This document shows positions 17,713-25,919 of a stretch of DNA of 51,981 nt, one piece after another. The stretch comes from Pelagicoccus sp. (lineage in GTDB: Bacteria > Verrucomicrobiota > Verrucomicrobiia > Opitutales > Opitutaceae). A program made the position numbers and the translations under genes. Position 1 is the stretch's first letter; every line of letters starts with the position of its first letter. The notes beneath the pieces are model-generated. The model was not told the origin of the DNA and did not search any database. It saw only the letters and a list, made by a program, of their open reading frames with translations. The DNA is taken from positions 1 through 51,981 of the forward strand of contig JANQRJ010000065.1 of the NCBI GenBank assembly GCA_028284635.1, read 5' to 3'.

Positions 17713-18861
17713 TTAGGGCAAGCCGAGTTCCTGGCAGAAAGTCGGAAAGGGCAAGACGCGTTGACCAGTCGATTCGTTGCCGAAGTCGGCTTTGCCTGCG
17801 TGTGTCAGGTAGAATCTGGGGATGTCAGTGCGCTGTTTGAAGTATTCGAATTTCGAGGACGTCCTTGTGTCGCTGAGTTTGCACTCAATGGCGAACTGGG
17901 GGCTTCCATCCTTCAGAACGACGAAGTCGATCTCGCGCTTGTCGGTGTCTCGTATGAATTGCAGGCTCATGTCATAGCCCTCCGTGTCCTCGACGTAGCA
18001 GCAGTACTTGAGAAGCTGGCAGGCTACGAGGTTCTCGAATCTGGCTCCGGGCTCCTTCACGCGCGACCAGTCCCAGAAGTAGAGCTTGTTTTCCTTCTTT
18101 ACGGCGCGAATTCCCTTATGGCCGTAGGGCGGGATGCGAAATGCGACGTAGAGTCTCTCAAGTATCGAGATCCAGCTTTCCACAGTCTCGTGAGCCACGC
18201 CGAGCAAGAGGCTCAGGGATCTGATCGACAGTGGCGAGGCGATGCAGTCGGGCAGGTGATTCAAGAGTAGTTCTATTTTGGATACGTCGCGCACGTTTTC
18301 CAATTCGCGAAGGTCCTCGTAGATGACTCGCGCGCCGTATTCGCGAAGCCAGCGACGGTGAAAACGGGCATTGGACTTGAAGAAGGGTTCGGGGAAGCCG
18401 CCGAATTTCAGAAGCTGCTCCAGGTCAGAGATCGAGGTTTGGCTCCCCAGTTCGTTGAGGCTGAGAGGAAAGAGCCGGTAGTAGTGGTAGCGGCCTTGCA
18501 GCGAATCGCCTCCTCGGCGGTAGTAATCTAGGCGGGCGGATCCGGTGACGAGGAAGGATGCCTTGCTCTTGTGCTTGTCGTAGTAGCCTTTGACCAGATT
18601 TCGCCACTGTCCGAACTTGTGGATTTCGTCAAAGATTACCACTGGCTGCCTCGATGGCAGGTGGCCTTCGAGGATTCGTTTCCGGTCGGCGAGGGAATCC
18701 CAGTTCAGGTAAGCGGCGTGCGATTCCTTCGCGGCTTTTTGACCCAGACACTGCAGGGCGAGAGTCGTTTTGCCGACTTGGCGTGGCCCGCCTAGGAATA
18801 CCATGCGATCCTTGAGGTCGGTCTTCAGGTCGTTGAGGAGGTATCTTTCTCGGGGGCGCAT
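17713..18861 (-). CDS. AAA_14/DUF4143-type ATPase with nuclease-like C-terminus
   Basis: 382 residues. The P-loop is GGPRQVGKTT (about 24-33), Walker B is VVIFDEIHK (about 74-82) and the sensor is LVTGSARL. A winged-helix region (about 215-260) follows, then a C-terminal DUF4143-type domain with EIDFVV and FAIECKLSD, spaced like a PD-(D/E)xK nuclease core. The family is widespread in prokaryotes and its role is unresolved. A block of iterated palindromes directly upstream (18866-18930) suggests autoregulation. The gene is isolated, with REP-like and palindromic repeats on both sides. Confidence 0.85.
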   Translation of the reverse strand: MRPRERYLLNDLKTDLKDRMVFLGGPRQVGKTTLALQCLGQKAAKESHAAYLNWDSLADRKRILEGHLPSRQPVVIFDEIHKFGQWRNLVKGYYDKHKSKASFLVTGSARLDYYRRGGDSLQGRYHYYRLFPLSLNELGSQTSISDLEQLLKFGGFPEPFFKSNARFHRRWLREYGARVIYEDLRELENVRDVSKIELLLNHLPDCIASPLSIRSLSLLLGVAHETVESWISILERLYVAFRIPPYGHKGIRAVKKENKLYFWDWSRVKEPGARFENLVACQLLKYCCYVEDTEGYDMSLQFIRDTDKREIDFVVLKDGSPQFAIECKLSDTRTSSKFEYFKQRTDIPRFYLTHAGKADFGNESTGQRVLPFPTFCQELGLP

Positions 18862-18865
18862 AGCG

Positions 18866-18930
18866 TGAGCAATTTCGATCGGACTCTAAATTGCTCATGA
18901 GTAATTTAGAGTAAAGTCTAAATTACTCAT
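18866..18930 (-). promoter_or_regulatory. iterated palindromic half-sites before ATPase gene
   Basis: Four copies of TGAG(T/C)AATTTAGA or its complement occur at 18866-18875 (partial), 18885-18897, 18898-18910 and 18917-18929. The middle two form a 26-bp near-perfect palindrome. The nearest copy is 4 bp from the ATG. The layout matches that of the ATPase at 4719, but the sequence is unrelated. Confidence 0.6.
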
Positions 18931-19055
18931 ATTGGTTTTCGTGGACGATCCTCGGGTTACAGGCTCCGGTACCGCATTCAGACTCGCTTATCGATGCCAA
19001 TCTCGACGCTTCGTGTTCGGGTTTGGCGCCTATCGCTTGCAGCGGCTTTTCCATT

Positions 19056-19103
19056 CGTCTGCGCAACTAAAACTTCAACGTTGAAGTTTTAGTTGCGCAG
19101 ACG
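19056..19103. repeat. 48-bp perfect palindrome, CAACGTTG axis
   Basis: Every base from 19056 to 19103 pairs around the axis 19079/19080; the core is acttcaacgttgaagt. It lies in the 327-bp gap 18862-19188, which otherwise holds only the ATPase half-sites. It shares its axis with the palindromes at 28092, 29032 and 47575. There is no T-tract beside it, so a simple terminator is unlikely. Confidence 0.75.
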
Positions 19104-19188
19104 GTGATGGTGGGCGCTCGTCTCTTAGTTAGCTGGTGGAAATGTAGGGCCGGCGCTTGCCGTACAAATGTCATTCAACGAAGTAGAA

Positions 19189-20109
19189 CTAGGCTGAAAG
19201 CGCCCAAGTCCAGCTTCCTGCTACGAGGATGAGCGTGCTGGCAAGGAGGATGTGTTGCTGGCGTTGTCCTAGTTTGGCGTGAAGGGCGGTCCAGGAGATG
19301 GCGAGCGCTATTGCTAGACCGTAGGCGAATGACCAAAGATGGGCCGGCACGTCGGTCGGAAAATCGCCGCCGCCCATCCATGCGAAGAGGATGCAGCTGC
19401 CGAAAAACGGGATGAGCCAGTCCCGGCTTTGCATGGGTTCCTTGCCCCGCAAGTAAGTGCCGATAGGGAAGCCGGCGAGGATGCCAAGGGCGGAGAATAC
19501 GGCGGTGGATGCGCCGAGCGAGCGGTATGCCGATCCGGCGTTGAGCAGGACGTTCGTGAGGTTTGAGAGGCATGCGGCGGCAATGATGAGCAGCCAGGCC
19601 AGACCGTTGCCCATGTATCGACAACACAGATACGCGAAAAGCGAGATTCCCATGAGGTTGCCAGCAAGATGGCCGAGATCTGCGTGCAGGGTGATGGCAG
19701 TGACGAGTCGCCACCATTCGCCTCGTTGAAGAACGGCTTCGCTGTCGTTTGCCCCAAGATCGGCCAGATGGGGGTAGCCGCTTTGTAGAGTGAAAATGGA
19801 TACGAGAAACGCGACGGAGAAAACGGTAGGCAGTTTGCTGACGGTCGGCGCAGGGAGGTCTAGCGAAGTGGGCGGCCAGTAGCGGTTTAGCCGCTCGGCG
19901 AATTCCACTTCCCGTTGTAGCGTTTCACCATGCTTGCCGGATACGATGAGAAGAAATCGACCTTCGGCCGCATGCACCCAATAGTGATGCCCAGCCGCGA
20001 GAATAGACAGCCCGGCCTCGTGAGCCTCGCGGGCGCTGCGGTAGTGTCCGATCACGGCGAAGCTCTCTGGCTGATCCTCAGGCAGGGGACCGATCTCGGT
20101 CGAACTCAT
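19189..20109 (-). CDS. rhomboid family protein with N-terminal cytosolic domain
   Basis: 306 residues. About 95 soluble N-terminal residues precede six predicted membrane helices with rhomboid motifs: HADLGHLAGNLMG, the serine motif GASTAVFSALG and the C-terminal His in AHLWSFAYGL. The serine motif is GAST rather than GASG, but Ser and His are retained, so activity is plausible. The start codon overlaps the stop of a 32-codon upstream ORF (ATGA). Substrate unknown. It is not closely similar to the rhomboid at 16733. Confidence 0.85.
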   Translation of the reverse strand: MSSTEIGPLPEDQPESFAVIGHYRSAREAHEAGLSILAAGHHYWVHAAEGRFLLIVSGKHGETLQREVEFAERLNRYWPPTSLDLPAPTVSKLPTVFSVAFLVSIFTLQSGYPHLADLGANDSEAVLQRGEWWRLVTAITLHADLGHLAGNLMGISLFAYLCCRYMGNGLAWLLIIAAACLSNLTNVLLNAGSAYRSLGASTAVFSALGILAGFPIGTYLRGKEPMQSRDWLIPFFGSCILFAWMGGGDFPTDVPAHLWSFAYGLAIALAISWTALHAKLGQRQQHILLASTLILVAGSWTWALSA

Positions 20110-20204
20110 TTGTCTGGTTTGGCGAACTCGCTGACAATCTCGCGAGGAGCAGCTTCATTGAGAGAGAGGAATAGCTTTCCGTTGGCCGTGTAAGCGTAGT
20201 TCAT
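20106..20204 (-). CDS. small ORF coupled to rhomboid gene (32 aa)
   Basis: A short ORF beginning MNYAYTANGKLFLSLNEA and ending FAKPDK. Its TGA overlaps the rhomboid ATG at 20109 (ATGA), the geometry of translational coupling. A weak GGAA precedes its ATG. The composition looks protein-like rather than random. It may be a leader peptide or a conserved small protein; no family is recognised. Confidence 0.4.
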   Translation of the reverse strand: MNYAYTANGKLFLSLNEAAPREIVSEFAKPDK

Positions 20205-20283
20205 CGATTCCGTAGAGCCGTGGCTCGTATCGTAGTCTTCGGATTAGAGCTCGAGCTGTAGGGACGAATTGGGCTGTCGGGCC

Positions 20284-21399
20284 TTAATAGTAGCTTACGC
20301 TGGCAATTGGAGGGAGGGTGGAGCTGGCGAGGGTCCAGGAGTCTCCTTGGTTGGGAGTGGTCCAGAGGTTGCCGGTGGTGGTGCCGAAGGCGAGGCGCTG
20401 GCCGCTGGCGTCGATGGCTAGGGCGTGGCGGTAGACGAGGTCGTAGGCGTGGTTTTGGGGCAGCCCTTCGGCCAGGGTGTCGAAGCTGGCGCCGCCGTCG
20501 CGGGTGCGGGTGACGACGAGCTTGCCGTCGACGGGGATGCGTTGCTCGTCCTTGATGCCGGGGACGAACCAGGCCGTATCCGGATCTTGGGGATGGACTG
20601 CCACGGCGAAGCCGAAGACGCTGGGTCCGGCTTCCTTGATTTCGGTGAAGGTTTTCGCTCCGTCGCTGGACTTGAAGATGCCGTTGTGGTGCTGGACCCA
20701 GAATCTGTCCGGCTGGGCTGGGCATCGGACCATGAAGTGGGGGTCCTGGGCGACGGGGTCGTAGGCTTGATCGGGTGGCAGGTAGTCGTTGCGCAGGCCG
20801 TTTCCGATCAGGCTCCAGGTGCTGCCGTCGTTGTCGGTCTCCCAGATGCCGCCGCAGGATATGGCTACGGCGACGCGCGACGAGTTGCGTGGATCGACGC
20901 AGATGGCATGGATGCCGGGGTAGTCGTAGCCGCCGCCCATCCATTTGCTGCGTTCGGGGACGTCCCAGAGAGAGCGGACGAAGGTCCAGGAATCGCCGTG
21001 GTCGTCGGACTTGAAGAGTCCACCAGGGATAGTGCCGCACCAGATGCGGCCGGGCTGGTCTTGGCCGCCGGGGGCAAGGGCCCAGATTTGCTCGAGCTTC
21101 CAGGGAATTTCTATGCCGCGCATGGGGCAGCGGTCGGGTTCGCGGCCGTCGGGAAATTCTGGATACGCTGGGGTGGGGATTTCTTCCCAGTCGGAGCCGT
21201 TGGCGGCCTTGCGGTGGAGCTTGACGCCGAAGTGGCCGTGATTGAGGGCGGCGTAGAGGTGGCCGCTGCGGGGATCGGCGAGGGCGAGAGTGACGGGGTC
21301 TCCTAGGAAGGAGGCGGAGTCGATGCTCCAGATGTCGGATCCTGAATCGGCGAGGGTGAAGAGGCCCTTGCGGGTACTGACGAGTAGGCGTTGGCTCAT
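20284..21399 (-). CDS. BNR/sialidase-like beta-propeller protein
   Basis: 371 residues with repeated Asp-box-like motifs (SDDHGDSWTF, TDNDGSTWSL, SSDGAKTFTE, TRDGGASFDT, PNQGDSWTL), typical of BNR/VPS10/exo-alpha-sialidase propellers. No signal peptide is seen, so it is probably cytoplasmic. Sialidase activity is not supported beyond the fold. The start at 21399 (MSQRLLVSTRKGLF) was chosen over an ATG at 21555, which lies inside the upstream gene. It lies 7 bp after a MoaD/ThiS-like gene, so the two are probably cotranscribed and functionally linked. Confidence 0.8.
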   Translation of the reverse strand: MSQRLLVSTRKGLFTLADSGSDIWSIDSASFLGDPVTLALADPRSGHLYAALNHGHFGVKLHRKAANGSDWEEIPTPAYPEFPDGREPDRCPMRGIEIPWKLEQIWALAPGGQDQPGRIWCGTIPGGLFKSDDHGDSWTFVRSLWDVPERSKWMGGGYDYPGIHAICVDPRNSSRVAVAISCGGIWETDNDGSTWSLIGNGLRNDYLPPDQAYDPVAQDPHFMVRCPAQPDRFWVQHHNGIFKSSDGAKTFTEIKEAGPSVFGFAVAVHPQDPDTAWFVPGIKDEQRIPVDGKLVVTRTRDGGASFDTLAEGLPQNHAYDLVYRHALAIDASGQRLAFGTTTGNLWTTPNQGDSWTLASSTLPPIASVSYY

Positions 21400-21406
21400 G
21401 AATGGG

Positions 21407-21676
21407 TTATCCTCCTGATAGGGCTTGCATGACGAAGATCTCGTCGTCTTCGCCGACGGGCTGGGCGAATTGCTTGCGGTCGCGAACGGCTTGTCCGTTG
21501 ACGAGCAGGGCCATGTGCCGGTGCAGGCAGCCTTGTTCGTCCAGGATGTAGCCACGTAGTGCGGGTCGGCCGGCGAAGACTGCTTCGAGCGCTTCGGCTA
21601 CGGTGGCGCCGGGTACGTTTTGCTCTGGGCAGTCGACGTGGCGGCGCAGATTCGAGGTGAAGCAGACCTTGGGCAC
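21407..21676 (-). CDS. MoaD/ThiS-like ubiquitin-fold protein
   Basis: 89 residues with the beta-grasp pattern (VPKVCFTSNLRRH near the start, then GATVAEALEAVF and HMALLVNGQAV) and a C-terminal Gly-Gly (MQALSGG), as needed for adenylation and thiocarboxylation in sulfur carriers. The start is a GTG at 21676 preceded by AGGA; an ATG at 21895 adds sequence unlike the family. Its neighbour is a BNR propeller rather than molybdopterin or thiamine genes, so its sulfur acceptor is unknown. The 299-bp gap 21677-21975 contains the fliD promoter. Confidence 0.75.
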   Translation of the reverse strand: MPKVCFTSNLRRHVDCPEQNVPGATVAEALEAVFAGRPALRGYILDEQGCLHRHMALLVNGQAVRDRKQFAQPVGEDDEIFVMQALSGG

Positions 21677-21910
21677 AGTCTCTTTTCCTATAGAAGGCTT
21701 GGCGCTACTGGCAATGAGGAAAAGGGGATGGCGCGAGATCTGTGGCCTAGCGCGGAGCAATTGGATTCGTGGGGGAGGTGATGGGAGTGCTTCGATCGGT
21801 TCGTGTGTCTCGATTTGTAAAAAGTCCGCTAGAGTTGGGCTGAGAATCGCTTTTGGGTAGAGGAAAATCGCGTGGATGTAGAGAAAACCGCCCACGAATT
21901 CGAAAATCGC

Positions 21911-21937
21911 TAAAGGGATTCCGCAAGGATCCGATCA
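21911..21937 (+). promoter_or_regulatory. sigma-28-like promoter of fliD
   Basis: TAAA (21911-21914), a 15-nt spacer, then TCCGATCA (21930-21937) match the FliA consensus TAAA-N15-GCCGATAA at 10 of 12 fixed positions. It lies 38 bp before the fliD ATG. Confidence 0.7.
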
Positions 21938-21975
21938 AATGACGTCGTGGCGTTTTGCGTCGCTGTCCTGACAAT

Positions 21976-23676
21976 ATGGAGAACTTCAACGTAGCAGGTC
22001 TGGCTAGTGGCTTTGACTGGAACGCTTTGGTCGATCAGCTGATCGCCATTGAGCGTATCCCGCAGCAACGCCTGCGTTCCGAGAAAAGCGAGAATACGGC
22101 CAAGGTCGATGCCTTGAAGCTTCTCGATACCAAGTTGGGCACGCTTGAGACGAGCGCTACCGCTCTCGAAAGCACCTCGCTTTTTCGTTCCAAGTCTGCG
22201 GCTCTTTCCAATTCGGACGTGAATATCACGGCGTCCGCTTCGACTTCCGCCTCGAAGGGGAATTTCCAGATATCGATTACCCAGCTTGCCACCGCCACTA
22301 AGCGCGAGGGCACTACGGACGTGGGTGGCGATATGGGGACTACGAGCACGTTGATTTCCGCTTTGCGCCTGGCCTCGGACGTGACTGAAGGAACATTCAC
22401 CATCAATGGGCAGGAAGTCTCGGTCGCTTCTACGGACACGCTGCAGGACGTTTTCGACTCTATATACACTGCTACTAGTGGTGTGGTGACGGCAACCTAC
22501 AATGCAGTCACCGACAAGGTCACCCTCGACAGTTCCTCGGGCGAGCTGGAGCTCGGTGGCGAGGACGACAGCAGCAATTTCCTCTCGGCGATGAAACTCG
22601 ATCAGCTCGAGGTCGTTGATGGTGGCAGTAGTACGAGCGAAGTGAGCAGCCGCAGCGCTTTAGGCGTAGTGGACGTTTTTGATACGATCGCTGATGGCGG
22701 GCTCGGCATCACTGGTTCGGGTACCTTTTATGTAAATGGCGTGGCCATCGCCTTCGATGGGGATGCGGACACGATGGACACCATCATGACGAAGGTGAAC
22801 GACTCGGCGGCAGGCGTGACCATGACTTACGATTCCGCAGCGGACCAGTTTCGCGTGATCAACAACGAGACTGGAGGCTACACGATGAGCGTCATCGACA
22901 GCAGCAATGGCTTGCTCGCCGCCATGGGCCTGACGGGCTCCGCGACTATTGGCGACGACCTGACCTTCACGATCGATGGCGGTTCGGCCAAGACCAGCCG
23001 CAGCAATAGCATCACCAGCGACGATCACGGCATCAACGGGGTCACGATTAACGCGGGAGAGACTGGTACGCAGACCATAACGATCGACACTGATTCCACG
23101 GAGTTGCAGTCGAAGATCAACACCTTCATCTCCGCCTTCAACGACGTGCAGGACTTCATCGAGGAGCGGACTAAGATCGAGGTCGATGGAGACGAAATCA
23201 CCGCCGGCGTACTCGCTGGAAATCGCGAGCTCAGCTCGCTCGACTCCAGCCTGCGCTCTCTCGCCTTCAGTTCGATCGACGAGCTGACCTCGGGCACCCT
23301 TTTCCGCCTGGAGCACCTCGGCATCGACTTCATCGAAGGCACTTCCAAACTTGAGATCCAGGATAGCGACAGCTTCGATGAAGCCATGTCCACCAGGCTC
23401 GACGAGTTGGAGGATTTCTTCGTCAGCGCGACCGACAGTTTCACCAGTCGCATGGGCGATTTCCTCGAGAACTTCAAGCAGACCGACGGGATTCTCGACA
23501 CGATGAGCGACACCCTGACCGAGCGCAACAAGTCCATCGACGAGCAAATCGAAGACATGGAGCGACGGGTCGAATTTCAAAGAGCGGCATTGGAAGCCGG
23601 ATTTATTGCCATGGAAGCGGCACAGTCTAACCTTCAAACCCAAGGGTCCGCCTTATCGGCGATCGACCTTGGCTGA
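21976..23676 (+). CDS. fliD: flagellar filament capping protein FliD
   Basis: 566 residues. The protein caps the growing flagellar filament and folds flagellin at the tip. The N-terminus MENFNVAGLASGFDWNALVDQLI is diagnostic of FliD_N, and the C-terminal coiled coil (about 490-560) fits FliD_C. The middle is Ser/Thr/Asp-rich and repetitive, as in other variable cap domains. The ATG at 21976 was chosen. It heads a run of flagellar genes (flgM, fliS, FliT-like) behind a sigma-28-like promoter. Confidence 0.94.
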   Translation: MENFNVAGLASGFDWNALVDQLIAIERIPQQRLRSEKSENTAKVDALKLLDTKLGTLETSATALESTSLFRSKSAALSNSDVNITASASTSASKGNFQISITQLATATKREGTTDVGGDMGTTSTLISALRLASDVTEGTFTINGQEVSVASTDTLQDVFDSIYTATSGVVTATYNAVTDKVTLDSSSGELELGGEDDSSNFLSAMKLDQLEVVDGGSSTSEVSSRSALGVVDVFDTIADGGLGITGSGTFYVNGVAIAFDGDADTMDTIMTKVNDSAAGVTMTYDSAADQFRVINNETGGYTMSVIDSSNGLLAAMGLTGSATIGDDLTFTIDGGSAKTSRSNSITSDDHGINGVTINAGETGTQTITIDTDSTELQSKINTFISAFNDVQDFIEERTKIEVDGDEITAGVLAGNRELSSLDSSLRSLAFSSIDELTSGTLFRLEHLGIDFIEGTSKLEIQDSDSFDEAMSTRLDELEDFFVSATDSFTSRMGDFLENFKQTDGILDTMSDTLTERNKSIDEQIEDMERRVEFQRAALEAGFIAMEAAQSNLQTQGSALSAIDLG

Positions 23677-23715
23677 CGAGGACCTATGAAACGATGACTC
23701 ACCCTTCCCACAGGC

Positions 23716-24414
23716 ATGAAACGACTCCCACTGGCTAGCGCCATTTCCAGAGCGGGCTTGGCTATGGCCATGCTCGCAATTCTAGGCGGTTGCAAGACCC
23801 TCAATACTTACAACAGCCGTCACGACACCACCTTTGGCGCCAAGCGCCAGGTGCAAAACGTCTACCAAACAGCCCCTTTGCCCGAGCACCTGCGACGAGT
23901 GGCGCTGCTTCCCATGCACCGGGGCCACTACAATCATGTCGACATGGAGCTGATCCAGGAGAGCTTCGTGCAGGAGCTCGCCAAGCGAAACCTATTCGAG
24001 CTCGTATTTGTCGACGACGAGTCCATGCTAACCCTGTTCGGCTCCCCTAGCTTTTCGTCGGTCGAGGTCCTGCCTACCAAGTTGATCTCCCGTCTGCATA
24101 GCGTCTACGGCATCGACGGAGTCATGCTCATCGATGTCAGCTACTTCAACGCCTACCAGCCCGTCGGGCTTGGCATCCGAGTAAAACTGCTCGATGGTCA
24201 CACCGGCGAGATCATATGGGCGGCCGACGAGGTCTTCGACTCGGCCGAACCCGCCGTTTCCAACGCCGCTCGCAAGTATTTCCAACGAAAGTCCGTCAAC
24301 CAATTTCCGCTGCAGAAGACCCAGACCGTGCTGCACAGCCCATTGCGCTTCTCCAAGTACGTTGCGGAGGCCATCTTCAGCACCGTGCAGCCGGCGCCAG
24401 TCGATAAAATTTAA
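23716..24414 (+). CDS. lipoprotein, flagellar-locus hypothetical
   Basis: 232 residues with a lipoprotein signal peptide (hydrophobic MAMLAILGGC; lipobox Cys about 26). The body resembles small CsgG/GNA1162-like periplasmic lipoproteins (VALLPMH, IDGVMLIDVSYFNAYQPVG, GEIIWAADEVFDSAEP). It lies between fliD and flgM, so a role in the envelope part of the flagellum is possible but unproven. It follows fliD by 39 bp on the same strand. Confidence 0.75.
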   Translation: MKRLPLASAISRAGLAMAMLAILGGCKTLNTYNSRHDTTFGAKRQVQNVYQTAPLPEHLRRVALLPMHRGHYNHVDMELIQESFVQELAKRNLFELVFVDDESMLTLFGSPSFSSVEVLPTKLISRLHSVYGIDGVMLIDVSYFNAYQPVGLGIRVKLLDGHTGEIIWAADEVFDSAEPAVSNAARKYFQRKSVNQFPLQKTQTVLHSPLRFSKYVAEAIFSTVQPAPVDKI

Positions 24415-24422
24415 AAAGTTTT

Positions 24423-24449
24423 TAAAGTTCTTCGGGAGAGAGCCGTTTC
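24423..24449 (+). promoter_or_regulatory. sigma-28-like promoter of flgM
   Basis: TAAA (24423-24426) begins TAAAGTTC, close to the consensus TAAAGTTT. The spacer is 15 nt and the -10 is GCCGTTTC (24442-24449). The -35 side is strong and the -10 keeps GCCG. It lies 55 bp before the flgM ATG. Confidence 0.6.
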
Positions 24450-24504
24450 TTGATTAACATAAGATTAACAAACGTCCGAAGAGACCGCCAAGCACCTGAT
24501 TGAT

Positions 24505-24789
24505 ATGAATATAGACCCACAAAACAACGCCAGCCACATCTACTCCCAGCACGCCGCCAAGAAGAATCCAGCGGCAGCCGCCAAACCCGAAGCCGGTGCT
24601 ACGGGAGCCGCCGCTCAGAATGGCGACACGGTGAAGCTCGGCGCGCTCGACAAGCTTCGCTCGCAGCCGGAGATCCGTCCTGAGATGGTGGCCAAGGGAA
24701 AGGAACTGCTCAACGACCCGAACTACCCCTCGCAGGACATCGTTGAAAAGATGGCTAAACTGATCGTGCCCTTCGCCGATGATGAATAG
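24505..24789 (+). CDS. flgM: anti-sigma-28 factor FlgM
   Basis: 94 residues, Ala/Lys-rich and probably disordered at the N-terminus. It ends in the FlgM core (VKLGALDKL, IRPEMVAKGKELLNDPNYPS, then IVEKMAKLI). FlgM binds FliA until it is exported through the completed hook-basal body, timing late flagellar gene expression. The location between fliD and fliS and a sigma-28-like promoter upstream fit this role. fliA itself is not in the window. Confidence 0.82.
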   Translation: MNIDPQNNASHIYSQHAAKKNPAAAAKPEAGATGAAAQNGDTVKLGALDKLRSQPEIRPEMVAKGKELLNDPNYPSQDIVEKMAKLIVPFADDE

Positions 24790-24865
24790 GTAACCGACCC
24801 ACATCGGCCCGTAGCTCAAGCTGAGAGCGGACCCGAGCCTGTCTAAACACCTGTCGAACGGCTTA

Positions 24866-25315
24866 ATGAAATCAAACGCAGCGTCCTACAAACGAGCAGC
24901 AATCCTGTCCGCCAGTCCAGAACGCCTAATTCTTATGCTCTTCGATGGAGCGCTTGCCGCCATGCAGCGGGCCTTGGACGGCTTCGAGCTCGAAGACGTC
25001 CGCTCGCGCAACGAGACGATAAGCAACAACCTCATCAAGGCCCAGAACATCTTCGCCGAGTTGCAGCGGTCCCTTCGGCCCGACAAGAGCCCGGAGTTCA
25101 CCGAACAGATGAGCGGGCTCTACGATTTCTACGCTTTGAAGCTCAACGAAGCCAACTTCAAGAAGAGTCAGGAGCCGATCCATATCGTCATCAAACTCTT
25201 CCGCGAGATTCGCGACGCCTGGGCGGAGATGCTCAACAAGCAGACAGCCCAGACCCAGCCCGCCATCGCTGATGGCGGTAGCGGTGTAGGAGTCGGACTC
25301 TCTCTCCGCGCCTAG
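24866..25315 (+). CDS. fliS: flagellar export chaperone FliS
   Basis: 149 residues with the FliS pattern ASPERLILMLFDGALAAMQRA, an N-terminal helix used for flagellin binding, and the conserved NNLIKAQNIFAELQRSL. It protects the flagellin C-terminus in the cytoplasm before export. It follows flgM by 76 bp. The last 20 residues are Gly/Ala-rich and not family-conserved. A hairpin at 25332-25355 lies just after the stop. Confidence 0.92.
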   Translation: MKSNAASYKRAAILSASPERLILMLFDGALAAMQRALDGFELEDVRSRNETISNNLIKAQNIFAELQRSLRPDKSPEFTEQMSGLYDFYALKLNEANFKKSQEPIHIVIKLFREIRDAWAEMLNKQTAQTQPAIADGGSGVGVGLSLRA

Positions 25316-25331
25316 GTCGCCGGATCCTACA

Positions 25332-25355
25332 AGCCGAAGTCGATAGGCTTCGGCT
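25332..25355 (+). terminator. hairpin after fliS
   Basis: An 8-bp perfect stem AGCCGAAG/CTTCGGCT with an 8-nt loop, 17 bp after the fliS stop. There is no strong T-tract, so it may stabilise the 3' end or terminate weakly. Confidence 0.4.
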
Positions 25356-25479
25356 ACTTCATGCGCTCGGCAAAGGAAGGCGGGCGCGATTGAAAATGAT
25401 GGGCCTTGGGCTCGGCACTCGCGAGTTTGGCTACCTAGCGCGAGCGGCGTCCGATGTCCCATAAGACTCGACGAGTTTT

Positions 25480-25522
25480 TTCGCTCTTCACTCTTCGCTC
25501 TTCGCTCTTCACTCTCTTCCCC
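25480..25522 (+). repeat. pyrimidine-rich element before FliT-like gene
   Basis: Repeats of TTCGCTCTTCACTC end directly at the ATG at 25523. Similar elements precede pseI (31891-31920) and coaX (49569-49599), in the same orientation relative to the gene. There is no Shine-Dalgarno sequence in this position. Confidence 0.6.
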
Positions 25523-25906
25523 ATGTCAGACGCTGCCGCCAAGCTTCTCCAGCTCCTGGAGGCCTACGAGGACTTTACGCGTCGCGAGACCATCTGCCTG
25601 CGCGACGAGACCTTCGAGCCGATGCTGCGGCTCCAGGCAAAGAAGGCCAGTCTGTTGGAATCCATCAAGCGGTTCGAAAAGGCTTCGCTCGATCCCGACG
25701 TCGCCGCCAGCTGCCAAACCCGCATCGCTGCCCTGCAGGCCCAAGAGGCGGCTAACCAAGAAACGCTGGCCCAAAAGATCGCAGCTAACCGCAGGGAGTA
25801 CCGCAAGCTTGCCCAAGGCGTCGTATCCGCTTCGAAACTACGAAGTGCCTATCAGAACATCTCTTCCGCTCCGACGCAAAGCGGCACCCTCGAAGGCAAA
25901 GCCTAG
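25523..25906 (+). CDS. FliT/FlgN-like flagellar chaperone (putative)
   Basis: 127 residues, almost entirely alpha-helical and coiled-coil-like, with Leu/Ala/Gln/Glu heptads (LLQLLEAYEDFTRRE, LQAKKASLLESIKRFE). The size and position after fliS are those of FliT, but sequence signatures are too weak for certainty. The upstream in-frame start at 25454 would translate the pyrimidine-rich repeat, so the ATG at 25523 was chosen. pseC begins 14 bp downstream, linking filament assembly with glycan synthesis. Confidence 0.6.
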   Translation: MSDAAAKLLQLLEAYEDFTRRETICLRDETFEPMLRLQAKKASLLESIKRFEKASLDPDVAASCQTRIAALQAQEAANQETLAQKIAANRREYRKLAQGVVSASKLRSAYQNISSAPTQSGTLEGKA

Positions 25907-25919
25907 CGGCCCGCAGCCC

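Noticed and set aside
24806-24860. tRNA-like string between flgM and fliS
   Set aside because: A D-arm-like GCTC/GAGC pair exists but the anticodon stem does not pair and the T-arm is absent.
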